A stretch of 64,000 nucleotides of DNA from Ochotona curzoniae (GCF_017591425.1 NW_024465751.1:4154001-4218000); one strand, 5' to 3'. Numbered from the stretch's first letter, positions 34,338 to 45,349 are shown. Notes: generated by a model not told the origin, from the sequence alone. Program-made: numbers and translations.

Positions 34338-36199
34338 TTTCCAGGAATTTTTCTAAGCCATGCTTTTCTTCCAAGGCCCACCAGGTGACCTGGTAGAATT
34401 TGTGTTTGCCATGCTGCCAACCTCGCCACCGCCCCAGTGTGAAGATTGACACTGTGGCAGGGAAGCTGATTAATTGGCACTGTGGGTCTTTCTTCAGCAA
34501 AGGCCTCCTCGCTGGTCTGTGCCAACATTGTGCTTGAAGTGAAGTAGAAAGCTGAAGGAGCAGGGTCTATGTCATTGAGGTATCCACTTGCTCAGGAAGT
34601 CCATGTTGTTAGATTCCATCAAAGATCCATGAGTGATGAGTACCATTTGCATCCTGTTTTCTGTGGGTTAGCACCACATCCCACCCCGCAGCGTACTTTG
34701 TTAATGCCCCCCTGCGTGTGTTGTAGTGGCTCCTGTTACTCACGCCATGATGCAGGGGGGAGCAGCTTAGCAGAGGAAGCCGCGACGCCAAGCCATGCTC
34801 ATTGCTCAGTGTCACTGCAGCGAGAATCAGAACCAGTCTGGGCTGGCTCCCAAATCCACATTCAGTCACTCCTCTCAAGAAGGAGGAGAATTCTCGGAGT
34901 GACTTGGGAGAGCTTCATGGAAGGTTGCAAAGGAATGCACCAAGAATGAATGGGAAAAGTGTTACTGAGGGAACGAAAAGGCACAGTAAGAGGATCATGG
35001 GAACATTGTCTCTAGAGAATGGACACTCCAGGCAGGCAGATAGGAGGGCAGACAGTGAGGACTCTGGACAGCTGGGCCGGTGGGTGATGGGCAGCCACAC
35101 CGTCTTGGCCTGATGACTCTTCTGTGTGGCATCACAGTGACCACGCAGAGCTGGGGGCTTCAGCAGCCTCACTGGTGTCAGCTGCACTCAGCCACGGTTG
35201 GGACAGTGTGTTCTACCTGGGAAGGGAATCAACAAATGCAACAGCTTATTCCTCCACATATTTTGGCTGTTGGGGCTCAATTATGTCTAAATGCATGAGA
35301 ATTAATTTCCAGCTCTGAAGACTCAATTTTAAGAATAGAAGACATAGCTGCCTTAAAGGCCATCCCAGCTCAGTGGATTTCACAAAATTTAACCGAGTTC
35401 TCAGATACTAAGTTACGACCTGATGGGGCTAAGTTATAGAAGAATATCTTAAACTCACAGAGCATGTGCGAGTGGTTATTACCTAACTCCTGAACGAGAT
35501 GACTTCTGAGTTGCTGAGCACAGTACCTTTTTTGTGGGAAGAGCTCAGGAAACAGTTCTTGCTGACATGGCAGTCGGTGTTACTGCCTGGGACGTCGGGC
35601 CTTCACGCAGGACACACAGATCTGTGACGCAGCATCTCTCGCTGGTAGAACCTGTGGCCATTAATGCACCAGACTCGCTTCCTTGTCCTTTGACGGGGAG
35701 CAGTGATGCCGGTCTCGGCTGCTGGCCTGTGGTGAGGAAGGAGGACCAGAGGACCTTGCATTGTTGGTGCTGTGGAGCAGAAATGTTGTGTAGTGGAAGG
35801 ATTTGTGCTGTTCTTTTCCTCAGCCCTGTCTTCTGCTGTTTCTGAGCTGCTCAGCCAGCCCTTCCTCACTGGACAGTTCTTCTGCCAAAAGAAGAGAATG
35901 CTTGGAGTTTGCAGAGCAGTTGCTGGAAGGGCAAGAACTAGAGCCCAAGCAGGCCCCTGCCCATTCCCACACAGACCCTGCTGAGCACCTTGGGGCCGCA
36001 GCAGTGCCCCGCATTCCCCCTGCTGTGAGTGGGCAGCAGACAGCTCCACTTTCCTCTAAGCAGTCTTTGAGCCTCTGGACAAGGTGCCCTTACACTTATC
36101 TGCCTCTGCTTTTCCTGTTCCCCCAGTTCTCCCAGCTACAATGTTCAGCTGATTGGGTGTCAAGTCCTCGAGGGACATTGTGTGCTATTTCCACTCCAT

Positions 36200-36365
36200 T
36201 TTCACAGCAACTCACCTGACTCAGCATTCATTTAATGTTACATTGCCAGTAGAGTTAATTATAAGTCTCCCAGGCAGAACTTCAGCTGCAGGAGCAGTGA
36301 CGCTTTGCTTTATGCCTCTTGCCCCACGTCATGCCTTACACATAACGGTGCTTAAGAAGCACGCA
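36200..36365 (+). mobile_element. L2-like fragment
   Basis: attataagtctcccaggcag aacttc followed about 70 bases later by ccttacacataacggtgctt aagaa parallels the L2 3' end. Weak match. Confidence 0.35.
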
Positions 36366-36780
36366 TGCTCAAGCGTGAGTGGGTCAGTGACTGCAGCCTT
36401 GCCAGCAGGTCACCAGTTATCACTACATGTTTCTCACTGGTTGGTAGAAGGTGGTCTCCCAACATGAGAATCACTGGGTGAGTTGGAAGCATTTCTGGTT
36501 TTCTTTCCCCAGGCTAAGGATAAGCAGTGTGGGCCAGTGATTCAGCAGCAGGTCCTGAGTTCTCAGCCGCCTTGCCAGGCTGCATGCTGCTTTGACACAT
36601 TCCTCTTCCAGCAGTGAAGGCCTTGTGCAAGCCCAGAGCAGCGCTGACATGCCAGAAATGAACACTGTTCTAGGTGGAGCTTTAAGGGGCTTCCTGGAAC
36701 CTGAGGAGTGCCTGTCTCATTGTCACACCCATGTATCCCGTGTCACGAATGCAACTTCTCACCTGTCGTTTTCCTCGTAG

Positions 36781-36850
36781 GAAATGATGTGGGCTCCTCG
36801 TCTTCAAGTAAGACTGCAAACAAGTTTGAAGGGCTCTCTCAGCAGTCAAG
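36781..36850 (+). CDS. ASAP1: ASAP1 exon: short Ser-rich segment
   Basis: This 70-bp exon reads GNDVGSSSSSKTANKFEGLS and QQS. From memory the human form has GNDGGPSSSSKTTNKFEGLSQQ, so the exon is well conserved apart from the first Ser-rich part. Acceptor tttcctcgtag, donor aag|gtaagt, phase 2 on exit. Confidence 0.95.
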
Positions 36851-37013
36851 GTAAGTAGCCCTTGCAAGGTCAAGCTCTTGCCTGCAGAGGGCATGGCTAT
36901 TGGTGACTCTGCCAGTGTGACTCGAAGCATGGGCTGCTGGCTGTGGGAAAGCAGGCATTGGTGCTCAACTTATGTTCGCAGCTCACAGCTGAGTTAGGAC
37001 AGCACAGCCCCAC

Positions 37014-37077
37014 CCTTGCCATGGTAGGGGACTCCTGCCACCTCCCCTTGCCATGGTAGGGGACACCTGCCACCTCC
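37014..37077. repeat. Two-copy 32-bp tandem repeat
   Basis: Two adjacent units built on cccttgccatggtaggggac differ by one or two bases (actcctgcc vs acacctgcc). Minisatellite-like duplication. Confidence 0.85.
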
Positions 37078-38921
37078 CTGATGGTCAGAGTCATACAGTT
37101 TCCTTCCACAAGGTGCCTGTCAGAACGCATTCTTGTGGTTAGTTTTGATGTTTTCAGAAATCTTACAACTCCTGCAGACTTGGGAATGAAAATACATACT
37201 CAGAGCAAGCCTGACGTGATAATCCAGAGATTTCCAAACACTGGAGGTTTGAACCTTCCTGGGTTCCCCAGGCAGAAGACTTGCTTTGTGCTGGGCTGGA
37301 AAGCTGTGTGTCCCTGCGGGACTCTACAAAGGGCTCTGAGAAACACCAAAGGGTTTTTCTCTAGAGGCATGACCTGAGATTAGGACACAGAAAGCCACTT
37401 CCAGACCCAAAGCCAGCTGGTGTAGAGGGGTTGCTTTCCACTGTTTGTTGTAGATGGAAAATCAGAACTTCGTGTCCTTTAGTGGCCTCTGTCTCCTGTA
37501 AGCTATACAGCCCCGGGACGCAGACCCGTTCGTGTCATCCTGACTCCTACAAGATGAGGAAATGAAAGCCCATAGAGTGGCTCTATGGGCCACAGTCCTC
37601 TCCTCCTCACATTCCCCTTCCTCCCTGCATACTGCCTTCCAGGCCTCCCTCAGTCCTGCAGCTGAAGTTCAGGCCACCTGCTTCCAGAGTGGGCCAAGTG
37701 GCTGATACAGAAGGCATCTGTATCGTGTTGTTAAAGGAGAGCAAGCTGGGAGGAACTCGGTGATTTGTCGAGTTTTCCTTCCCCTGCGCACACACAGGCT
37801 TGCACACAGGCACACGCGTGTACATGCACATGCAGTGCCACCAGCAGCAGTGGCCTTATGTTCCCTGCAGATGGGCAAAGCCCTGAGTGCGAGCACACTG
37901 ATGGATTGAGAGCCTTCTGTGCGGGGAAGTTCTGAATCTAGGCCCTTGCCGGCAGGATGTGACCAAGCACCGGTGGCGTGCTCACACTCACTGGCTCCCC
38001 TGGGAAGAAGCTGCGGCTGTGCCACCAGAAGCCAGGCGCTCTCCTGTTGGCTGCTAGTGTAATGTAGGGGCTTCGCCACAGGCCTGGTTTCCTCCAGGCA
38101 CCACGGCTGGGAGGATTCCCAGGGAGCTCTGAAAGAGACCCCTGTGAGCTTTGGAGGGTCAGGAAAGGAGAGGGGAACACGTGCATCTCCGTACCCCCCC
38201 TTTATTTTTTTTTCAGCTTCTATGGTAGGCATGGCCTTGTCTTTTTCCATTAAATCCAATTAAGATACAAACTGTAGTCATAAGTGCCAGCACTTAGGCC
38301 ATCCAAGGGCGCAGACCCAGAGACTAAAAAGGTTCTTAGTGGACCTGGATCACACACCTTGGCTGCCACTGCTTTTCAGGGGCGCACTACCCCTGGCTTC
38401 TGCTAAAGGGAAAGAGCAGTGTGCCATGGCTGCCACCTTTGCAGACACCGCACATGTGCTAAGACTTCCTTTCCTGGGGCTTGGGCGTTTGTTCCCCTAC
38501 TCCTGGACACGCCTGACAGCCACAGCCTTAGCGAGCTGGAGACCTGAAAACACAGGAGCAGCACTGGGCTTTGGCACAGAGGAGGAAATGAGGCCTCCAC
38601 CCCCTCCATCCCCACACCAGGGCTGAGCTGGCATGGCCACCACTGAGCATCCTGGACCACCTGTCAGCCAGTGCCACTCATCTCCCTTTGTGCTTGCCCT
38701 GCCTTAAAAACGGGCTCAGAGGGCTGCCTGTGATGTTGGGGGAGAGGAGTTCCTTCTGGGCAGGGCCAGTAAGTATTTTCATAAACGTTAATCTCTGGGA
38801 AAAGCTGGAAAGGAGAAAACTTTGGCTTTGTCATTAATAAATACGCTTTGCTTTTGTCATTCTTTTCCCAGAGGAGAAATATGGAAGATAGAAATTATTT
38901 TATTAAAGCCATTTTGAAAAT

Positions 38922-39224
38922 TTTTTTTTAGATTTATTTATTTTTATTGCAAAGTCAAATTTACAGAGAGAAGGAGAAGCAGGGAGAAAGATCTTCATCC
39001 AATGGTTCATTCCACAAGTGGCCAGAGCAGAGCCGATCTGGAGCCAGGAGCTTCTTCTGGGTCTCCCATGCAGGTGCAGGGTCCCACGGCTTTGGGCTGT
39101 CCTCAACTGCTTTCACAGGCCACAAGCAGGGAGCTGGATGGGAAGTGGAGCAGCTAGAATTAGAGCCTCATCCAGTACATGCAAGGCAAGGACCCTAGCC
39201 GCTGGGCTATCACACCGAACCCTG
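38922..39224 (-). mobile_element. C-SINE, - strand
   Basis: tttagatttatttattttta, gatcttcatccaatggttca ttccacaagtggcc, gggtcccacggctttgggct and a head ctatcacaccgaaccc. Confidence 0.92.
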
Positions 39225-39241
39225 AAAAGATTCTTTAAGTA

Positions 39242-39566
39242 GGGCCCGGCGCGGTGGCGCACTGGTTAAGATCCTCGCCTTGCACACCCGGGATCCCATA
39301 TGGGCACCGGTTCTATCCCGGCAGCCCCTCTTCCCTTCCAGCTCCCTGCCTGTGGCCCGGGAAAGCAGTCGAGGACGGCCCAAAGCTTTGGGACCCTGCA
39401 CCCGCATGGGAGACCCGGAAGAGGCTCCTGGCTTCGGATTGGCATAGTATCGGCCGTTGCGCTCACTTGGGGAGTGAATCATGGGACGGAAGATCTTCCT
39501 CTCTGTCTCTCCTCTCTGTATATCCGCCTTTCCATTAAAAAATAATAAAAATAAATCTTAAAAAAA
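39242..39566 (+). mobile_element. Young C-SINE, + strand, 17-bp target duplication
   Basis: Near-pristine element starting gggcccggcgcggtggcgca and ending aaaataaatctt plus A tail. Target duplication aaaagattctttaagta (39225-39241) and aaaagattatttaagta (39567-39583) has one mismatch. Nearly the same sequence as the element at 61769. Confidence 0.95.
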
Positions 39567-39668
39567 AAAAGATTATTTAAGTAATTCTGTAAATGTTGTG
39601 GATTTCTTTATGTTACTAATGATATGACAGATCTTTTAGATCCTAAGTGATTCTTCTTTATTCATCAG

Positions 39669-39727
39669 CACCAGTTCTGCAAAGACTGCCCTTGGCCCAA
39701 GAGTACTTCCTAAACTACCTCAGAAAG
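39669..39727 (+). CDS. ASAP1: ASAP1 exon: 59-bp exon of the Pro-rich tail
   Basis: This 59-bp exon reads STSSAKTALGPRVLPKLPQK and then the first base of Val. It begins with the last base of a split Ser codon. Acceptor ttattcatcag, donor aaag|gtaagc. It is the shortest coding exon here and lies about 100 bp downstream of a back-to-back inverted pair of SINEs. Skipping it would shift the frame. Confidence 0.95.
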
Positions 39728-39769
39728 GTAAGCGTCCTCTTTCCGCATGCTCACATGTGCTCAAGTGTC

Positions 39770-39870
39770 ACTACGCCTTCCAAGGCGATGAGGTCTTCGT
39801 CTCTTGTTCACTGATCAGTGCTTAGAGCAACGCCTGGCTTCTAGTGGCCACTCATTAAATACTTGTGAGC
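39770..39870 (+). mobile_element. L2-like 3' end
   Basis: gtctcttgttcactgatcag, then gcttagagcaacgcctggct and ccactcattaaatacttgtg match the L2 3' pattern. Confidence 0.6.
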
Positions 39871-39989
39871 AAAGAGAGGTGTTCATAAACCCAAGTTCGG
39901 TACACTGCTATACTTTTAAAACGTAAACAGTTGTTCAGCAGGCAGATTCCTGTGATACCCTGGTGTCACCATCTCTCAAGTAAATACAA

Positions 39990-40145
39990 GGACCCTGAAG
40001 CCAGTGCCCCCTCTGCCACTTGGTAGCTCTGAAGCCTTAGACCACTGGCTGTGTGGCCTAGCAGGTCTCGGGTTCCTGCTCTAGAGACTGAAGTAATAAC
40101 ACCTGCTGTACTGTGTGAGGTTTGTAAGGACCGAGGAAAGTCATG
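39990..40145 (+). mobile_element. MIR-like remnant
   Basis: ctctgccacttggtagctct, ctagagactgaagtaataac acctgctgtactgtgtgagg follow the MIR 5'-to-core order. Confidence 0.55.
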
Positions 40146-40699
40146 CTTCAATAGGCCCTTGAAGCTGGGTGGCAGAGGACTCCGTTCTGAGACAGCCTCT
40201 GTACTTGGAAGGAGGTGGGACAATGCCTAGGCCTTGGAAGGACAGTAGGGTAAGCCCCGAAGATACTGGGGCGTGGACCGCATTTTAATCCTGGTCAAGC
40301 TTTCTGTGTGCGAGACCAAAAGCTCAGTCTTCTCGTGATGTCCCCACTGTTCTGTGGTGGTACCTTCAGAGACACACAGCTCCTTAGCCCCCGACCATGA
40401 CCCTGTAAGGCAGCAAGGCCTCTGACCTTATTTGAGTCAGAGTCAGTGTTGGGTGGGTAGTTGAAAGCCATACCTCTTCAAAGTTCTCCAGTCAAGTTAC
40501 ACATTGGGAAGGTCATGGTCTGATCAGGTGGAGCCAGACCCCTGTGCTGGAACACGAGGGAGCCCCAGCATGACTGATTCCCTCTCTAAGCAGAATGCAA
40601 GGTTTCCTCAAGGTTGCCAAGTGACTGTGCTTAGTCTTGGTCACTGCCCAGAGTTATCCTGATCTCAGAGGTGGTTGAGACAAACTGCCTGGATGTGCC

Positions 40700-41270
40700 C
40701 CCTTCTACAGTCTGCCTCAGAGTCTGTCCTGTGTCACTCATATGTGTCGTTGAGTCCCTCCACCTATGCTTCCAGCCTGCTGAGACAGCAATGCCCAGGC
40801 CCCACTGGAACCCCCCATGCTGCTGACACCTACTGACTGTCCTCCATTCATCAGCCTCTGTTCCCTAGCATCAGCCCATCACCAGAACCACCACCTAATT
40901 CCTGCCCCACTTCCACCCCTCCTGCACTGTGCCCTGCTTACTGGACTTAGATCCATTGGCTGGCTGTGGCCGGGAGAAGCATCCAGTTGAAGTGGTAGGC
41001 TTGCCTCCCTGTCCACCAGCCTCACAGCATGCTCCTGTGCTCCTGACGGTCCAGGCGCATGCCCTCCCAGCCCGCCCCTTTGCACAGTTTCTCTGCTTAG
41101 AGGACTTCTGCTTGCTCAGTGAGTCAGCACAGGGAGACCCCACCTGCCGCACCCTCCCTCACTATTGTGTGTGTCCTCTGAGCTCCCAGCCTGGCTCATG
41201 TCCAACCTCCCCATTGTTCTACCCCTGTTCTGCTCTTGAACTGTTTGAAATTTCTCATAATAAACATGTA
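40700..41270 (+). mobile_element. L2-like fragments
   Basis: The stretch around ccgcccctttgcacagtttc, tctgcttagaggacttctgc resembles the L2 segment cctttgcacatgctgttccc. It is patchy and diverged. Confidence 0.35.
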
Positions 41271-41470
41271 CAGAGGGTACTCTGAAAAGTTTATGGGAAA
41301 TAGAATTAAATAATTGGTTTCTTTTGATATACAAAAAGGTGTCAAATCCACACATACAAAGGATATGCCAAGTGTTCATGGAAAATACATTATTATGAAA
41401 AAAAATTATGCATGGTTTTCAGGTGTTTTTGCATCAGAAGAATCTTTTAGTTTCTTTCTCCATTAACTTT
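41271..41470 (+). mobile_element. Full copy of a short inverted-repeat (MITE-like) element
   Basis: The left arm begins gagggtactctgaaaagttt atgggaaatag. A second arm reads gtgttcatggaaaatacatt, attatgcatggttttcaggt, then ctttctccattaactttttt, which is the reverse complement of the 6564 arm. The whole could fold back on itself. Confidence 0.5.
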
Positions 41471-41471
41471 T

Positions 41472-41730
41472 TTTTAATATAAAAAATTTGCTTTTCTGAT
41501 TTGAAAGGCAAAAAGAGACAGAGAGGGAGTTCCCATCTGCTGGTTCACTCCCCCGCAGACCTGCCAGAGCTGGGGTGGGTGGGCCAGGCCTGAGCGGGGA
41601 ACTGGGAACCCAGTCCCAGTCGCCCATGTGGGTGATAGGGGTCCGGTTACTTAGTCAGTGTCAGCAGGACCTGGACCCATCTTCTCCAACATGGCATGTA
41701 GGTGTCTAAACTGGCTGCTTCTTAACCACC
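41472..41730 (-). mobile_element. C-SINE, - strand, diverged
   Basis: ttttctgatttgaaaggcaa, cccatctgctggttcactcc and gtcgcccatgtgggtgat show an old reversed element. Confidence 0.6.
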
Positions 41731-42639
41731 GAGACAAGATGTCTTCTCCTTCCACAAACTTTAAGGTATCCTCAACCAAAACTACCTCACAGCATGTGAG
41801 ACAGGCGTCTTCCACCCTACCCAGAAACTCATCACTCATCCGTAATACTTACCAGCTAGGCCCAGTCATTCTGTAGTAAAAGCCAGACGTCGTTTTATAC
41901 ACATGTAACTTCATTATCACACCTAAAAAAAAAATCCTTGATACCATCTAATACTAAGTGCTCACATTTCTAATTATCTCAAAAATGTTATTTTAAAACA
42001 GTTTTTGAATAAGGAGCAGACAAACTGGGGCTTGTACATCACCATGTTCCTTCCATCATCTCCTTTGCTGGTAGACTGTTGAGGAACTGGCTGACTTGTC
42101 CTCGCATGGGGTCCGGGCTGAGATTTGCTGATTGCAGCCCCGGGGGTTAGATGAACTTGTTCCCCTGTGGTCCTGTCAGCTGTCCCTGGATCTGGATTGC
42201 TAAGCAGACACAGGCTCAGGCTTTGTAGAACCACCTCTGGAGACCTCCAGATGATCTTCTGTGAGGCCCAAAGCCAAGAGCCCCTTCCCCCAGGCCAGCG
42301 ACCAGCGACCAGCAGCCAGACCTCGGCCTGCTCCTCCCCTGGCTCTCCATGGCTTCTGATGTTCTCCATTGCTCCTCCTGCCTGGCCATGCTCCCATTCA
42401 TCTCCACTGCACAGACGGTTCCTCCTCACTTCTGACTTCTGTGGCCATGTCTTGGGGTGCTGCAGGTTGTGGTCTTGGGCAGCTTCTGCTCTGTGCGTGC
42501 CCTCATCATTCCAGATAATGGTTCATCTCCAGGCTCACTCCTCCCAGGGTTCCCATCTCGTCCCACCTAAGAGACCTGCCTACCCCACAGCCCATGTGTC
42601 CAGTTTCTGCAGATCCTTCTGCTTCTCCCTTTCACTGTG

Positions 42640-43230
42640 CTTAAAATGCAGGTGCTCTCACTGTGTCCTCCACAGTCACCCAGGCCTTGTTGGGACTGTT
42701 GGGGCTTCCTGCCTGATTGAAGCCGTCAGTCCTATAACTGCTCCATCACCAACAATCCAAGGCTTCCCCGTCTCACCCAGAATCAAAGCAAAGTTCTCGC
42801 AGTGGCCCTGGCAGGTTCATGTCTCACCAGGTGTGAAGCCCACCACCTACGCCCTCCTGCCTGGTTGCTCTAGCAGTGGCGCTTGCCTGTAGCTTCCTTT
42901 GAACAGCCCGCACCCCACTGTGGCTTCACAGCCTTTCCATTGCCTGCTTCTTCTGTCTACACCATTTCTGCCCTCCACCATGGCCTGAATATCAGCGTGG
43001 TGGTACCTTCTCCTGCGTGTTTTGTATAAATCTCACTGTTAGAGAGGTGTAACCACCCGCCAACCCCGTCTGTAACCACTCTCCTCATGCTGGAGCATAG
43101 TCTCCATTCCCTTGCTTTTCCTGTCTGCCCCTTCTGATATGCTCTGTGCATAGTGCTCACCCCTCTCTAAAACGTGAGCTTCCAGCAAGCAGGCAACTGG
43201 CTTCTGTCCGCTCCTGTGCCGTCAGTCCTG
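42640..43230 (+). mobile_element. L2 LINE fragment
   Basis: cagaatcaaagcaaagttct, cctacgccctcctgcctggt, ttccattgcctgcttcttct and aaacgtgagcttccagcaag caggcaactggcttctgt follow the L2 3' half order. Confidence 0.55.
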
Positions 43231-43494
43231 GCTCACACGCTGACAGAAGCTCTGGAATGCTCATCCTTAGCCCCAGCTGTTCCTGAACTAGGTTTGGTCG
43301 TCCCTTACTCTGTGTCTACAGGACCTTCTGTGACCTCTCTTGGAAGGTGAAGAAGTGGATTTTCACAGGGGAGGAGTATGGAGAGAGTGAGGAAGCTGGT
43401 GTCAGGAGGAGCCCCACCCCACGTCCCCAGTGGAGGCCCAGCCAGCCTCACTCTGTCCCTGTAACAGGCCTGTCAGGATGCAGTGCATTCTGCA

Positions 43495-43760
43495 TTTTTT
43501 TTTTCACTTAGGCTGATTTTTTTAACACCATAAATGGGAAATATTTTTTCTGACATTAATTACATGGCAGTGTAATTCGTGTTGGCTGTGTTGTATTCCA
43601 TTGTCTCAGCTATCCCTGCTGCTCCACATTCAGATAGCTCGCCATTTTTCATTGTAAATAGTGCTATGCTGAACATCCTGGTACATGGGTCTCTCTCTCT
43701 TTTTTTTTTTTTTTTCGTGACTTTGATCATTTTTCAAGATAAGTTTTGCTGGAACTGATG
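43495..43760 (+). mobile_element. Old LINE-like fragment
   Basis: gttgtattccattgtctcag, tttcattgtaaatagtgcta tgctgaacatcctggtacat is a recognisable old L1-type motif chain (tattccattgta...gtgaatagtgctgctatgaacat). A 17-base T run interrupts it. Confidence 0.5.
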
Positions 43761-44289
43761 TTGTGAGGTGAGGGAGCTTAGATATTTGGCGGGTTCCCAG
43801 TATCACAGTTTCTGTTCCCCTCCAAGTCTGGCTCCCAGCAAGACTTCCCAGCACCATCACTCCAGGGAGTTCCCTAGCTTCCCCCAGGCCACACCACTGT
43901 GCAGTTCCTGCCTGCCTCAGAGTGTGGTGGGCCGAATTTCAGACTCCCAAGAAAGGAAGTCTGGAGCCATTTGAGCCAGGCCATGTCAGCTGGAATGCCA
44001 GGGCAGCCCACTAGCAGGTGTCCTTGCCAGTGAGGTCTCGGAGAGGGACGCAGCTGCCCAGGCCAGGCCAGACACAAGAACAGCTCAGTACACCTTGTTT
44101 CTCACCCCTCCTCCTCTACTACTCCCCACTTCTGCTTTCCTCTCTTAAGAATGTTTTTGAGTACTTTTTACTTGAATGATAAAGCCTTCAGTTGGATTCA
44201 GGCACTGAGCCTTGGTCGTTTCCTCACTGAACACACAGTGCCACAAGTCAGAGCTCCAGAGGTTAATGAAAATAGACATCTTAGCCTGA

Positions 44290-44465
44290 AGGAATCTAGT
44301 GATAATATTCCTCTCGTATAATGCTTGGCACCAAACCCTTTACCCGTACTAACTTGCACAATCTTTATGCCAACACTAGGAGGTAGGGTTTCATCAGAGT
44401 ATTGAGGCACTGAGAGGTTGTGTAATTGGCACAGAGTCACACAGCTGGTAAAGGGCAGTGCTCTC
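44290..44465 (+). mobile_element. MIR SINE remnant
   Basis: tatgccaacactaggaggta, attgaggcactgagaggttg tgtaattggcacagagtcac acagctggtaaa is a clear MIR. It ends about 70 bp before the repeat-rich ASAP1 exon. Confidence 0.85.
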
Positions 44466-44536
44466 TCAGGGGGCTGCGCCTCTGCCAGGGGGCCACCTCC
44501 TCTGTTCACGTGACCTCTCTGTACTGTTTCCCACAG

Positions 44537-45003
44537 TGGCACTAAGGAAAACGGATACCATCCATCATCTGTCTCTGGACAAGACCAGTGTCCCACCTGA
44601 AATCTTCCAGAAGCTGTCACAGGTGGCAGAGTTGCCACAAAAGCCACCATCTGTAGACCTATCCCTGAAGCCAGCAGAACTTCCCCCCAAGCCTGGAGAG
44701 CTGCCCCCCAAGCCCCAGTTGGGCGACCTGCCCCCCAAGCCCCAGCTCTCAGACTTGCCTCCAAAGCCACAGATGAAGGACCTGCCCCCCAAACCACAGC
44801 TGGGAGACCTGCTGGCAAAATCCCAGCCTGGAGATGTCTTAGCCAAGCCGCCGGAAGTCACACAGAAGTCACACCCAGTGGATCTCTCCCCAAATCTGCA
44901 GTCCAGGGATACCATCCAAAAACAGGCATCTGAGGATTCTAACGACCTCATCACGCCCACTCTGCCAGAGACACCAGTGCCACTGCCCAGAAAAATCAAT
45001 ACG
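44537..45003 (+). CDS. ASAP1: ASAP1 exon: E/D-LPPKP tandem-repeat, SH3-ligand tail
   Basis: This 467-bp exon, the largest here, begins VALRKTDTIHHLSLDKTSVP and runs through a block of E/D-L-P-P-K-P octapeptide-like repeats. Exact units are AELPPKP, GELPPKP, GDLPPKP, SDLPPKP and KDLPPKP, flanked by degenerate ELPQKP, DLSLKP, DLLAKS and DVLAKP. These repeats are the ASAP1 hallmark that separates it from ASAP2 and ASAP3. The exon ends ETPVPLPRKINT, where VPLPRK is a further SH3-type motif. Acceptor tttcccacag, donor acg|gtgagt, phase 0. From memory, human and mouse carry one more repeat unit. Confidence 0.97.
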
Positions 45004-45209
45004 GTGAGTGGGTGCTGAAGTTCAGTATTACTGTTGGGATGTGAGAGTTGGGAGTGTGTGTGCTGTGGCTTACACACTGCAAGTGCTTGCTCTGCTGAGG
45101 GGCTGTGCTCTGCACCCCAAGTCCAGCATCGTGGATGTGGGGCTTGCTGACACAAGCTTTGGACTGCCTCACATAGACTTCAAGATCATGCTTCACTGCT
45201 TTCCATGGG

Positions 45210-45349
45210 CACACTTTGAAAAGTTCACAGAAAATGGAATTAAAAGGCAAGGTTATCTTGATGCCAAATATATATATATATATATATATATATGAAAATA
45301 CACACTTTTTTTTCAAAACAGATGTTCTCCATAAACTTTTTGAAGGTCT
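45210..45349 (+). mobile_element. Short inverted-repeat (MITE-like) element with TA expansion
   Basis: Left end cactttgaaaagttcacaga aaatgg pairs with right end gttctccataaactttttga agg as inverted repeats. A (TA)-type run at 45268-45293 sits in the middle. Confidence 0.6.

Larger units (their letters stand above)
28567..36780 (+). other. ASAP1 intron (8.2 kb)
   Basis: Holds L2 and MIR pieces (29285-29430, 31560-31760, 31880-32100, 33540-33765, 36200-36365) and C-SINEs at 30465, 30879, 32176 and 34027. Stretches 28600-29280, 29450-30460, 32500-33530 and 34350-36190 show no supported feature. Confidence 0.7.
36851..39668 (+). other. ASAP1 intron with back-to-back SINEs near its end
   Basis: Contains a 32-base tandem duplication (37014-37077) and the SINE pair at 38922-39566. 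The 37080-38900 stretch is GC-rich unique sequence without supported features. Confidence 0.7.
39728..44536 (+). other. ASAP1 intron
   Basis: L2 and MIR pieces (39770-40145, 40700-41270, 42640-43230, 44290-44465), a full inverted-repeat element (41271-41470), a reversed C-SINE (41472-41730) and an old LINE piece (43495-43760). The segments 40150-40690, 41740-42640 and 43770-44280 have nothing I can name. Confidence 0.7.

Noticed and set aside
37669..38259. 196-codon - strand open frame
   Set aside because: No domain, no conserved motif and no splice context. GC-rich intronic sequence.
39242..39310. tRNA-like head with A and B box sequence
   Set aside because: It is the 5' end of a tRNA-derived SINE with no acceptor-stem pairing, not a functional tRNA gene. 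The same applies to the other C-SINE heads.
42167..42892. 241-codon + strand open frame
   Set aside because: It overlaps L2-like sequence and has a Ser/Cys/Pro-rich composition with no domain or splice support. Length alone is expected in GC-rich repeat DNA.
44198..44818. 206-codon - strand open frame opposite the repeat exon
   Set aside because: It is the antisense shadow of the ASAP1 proline-rich repeat exon (Gly/Trp-rich repeats mirror LPPKP codons).
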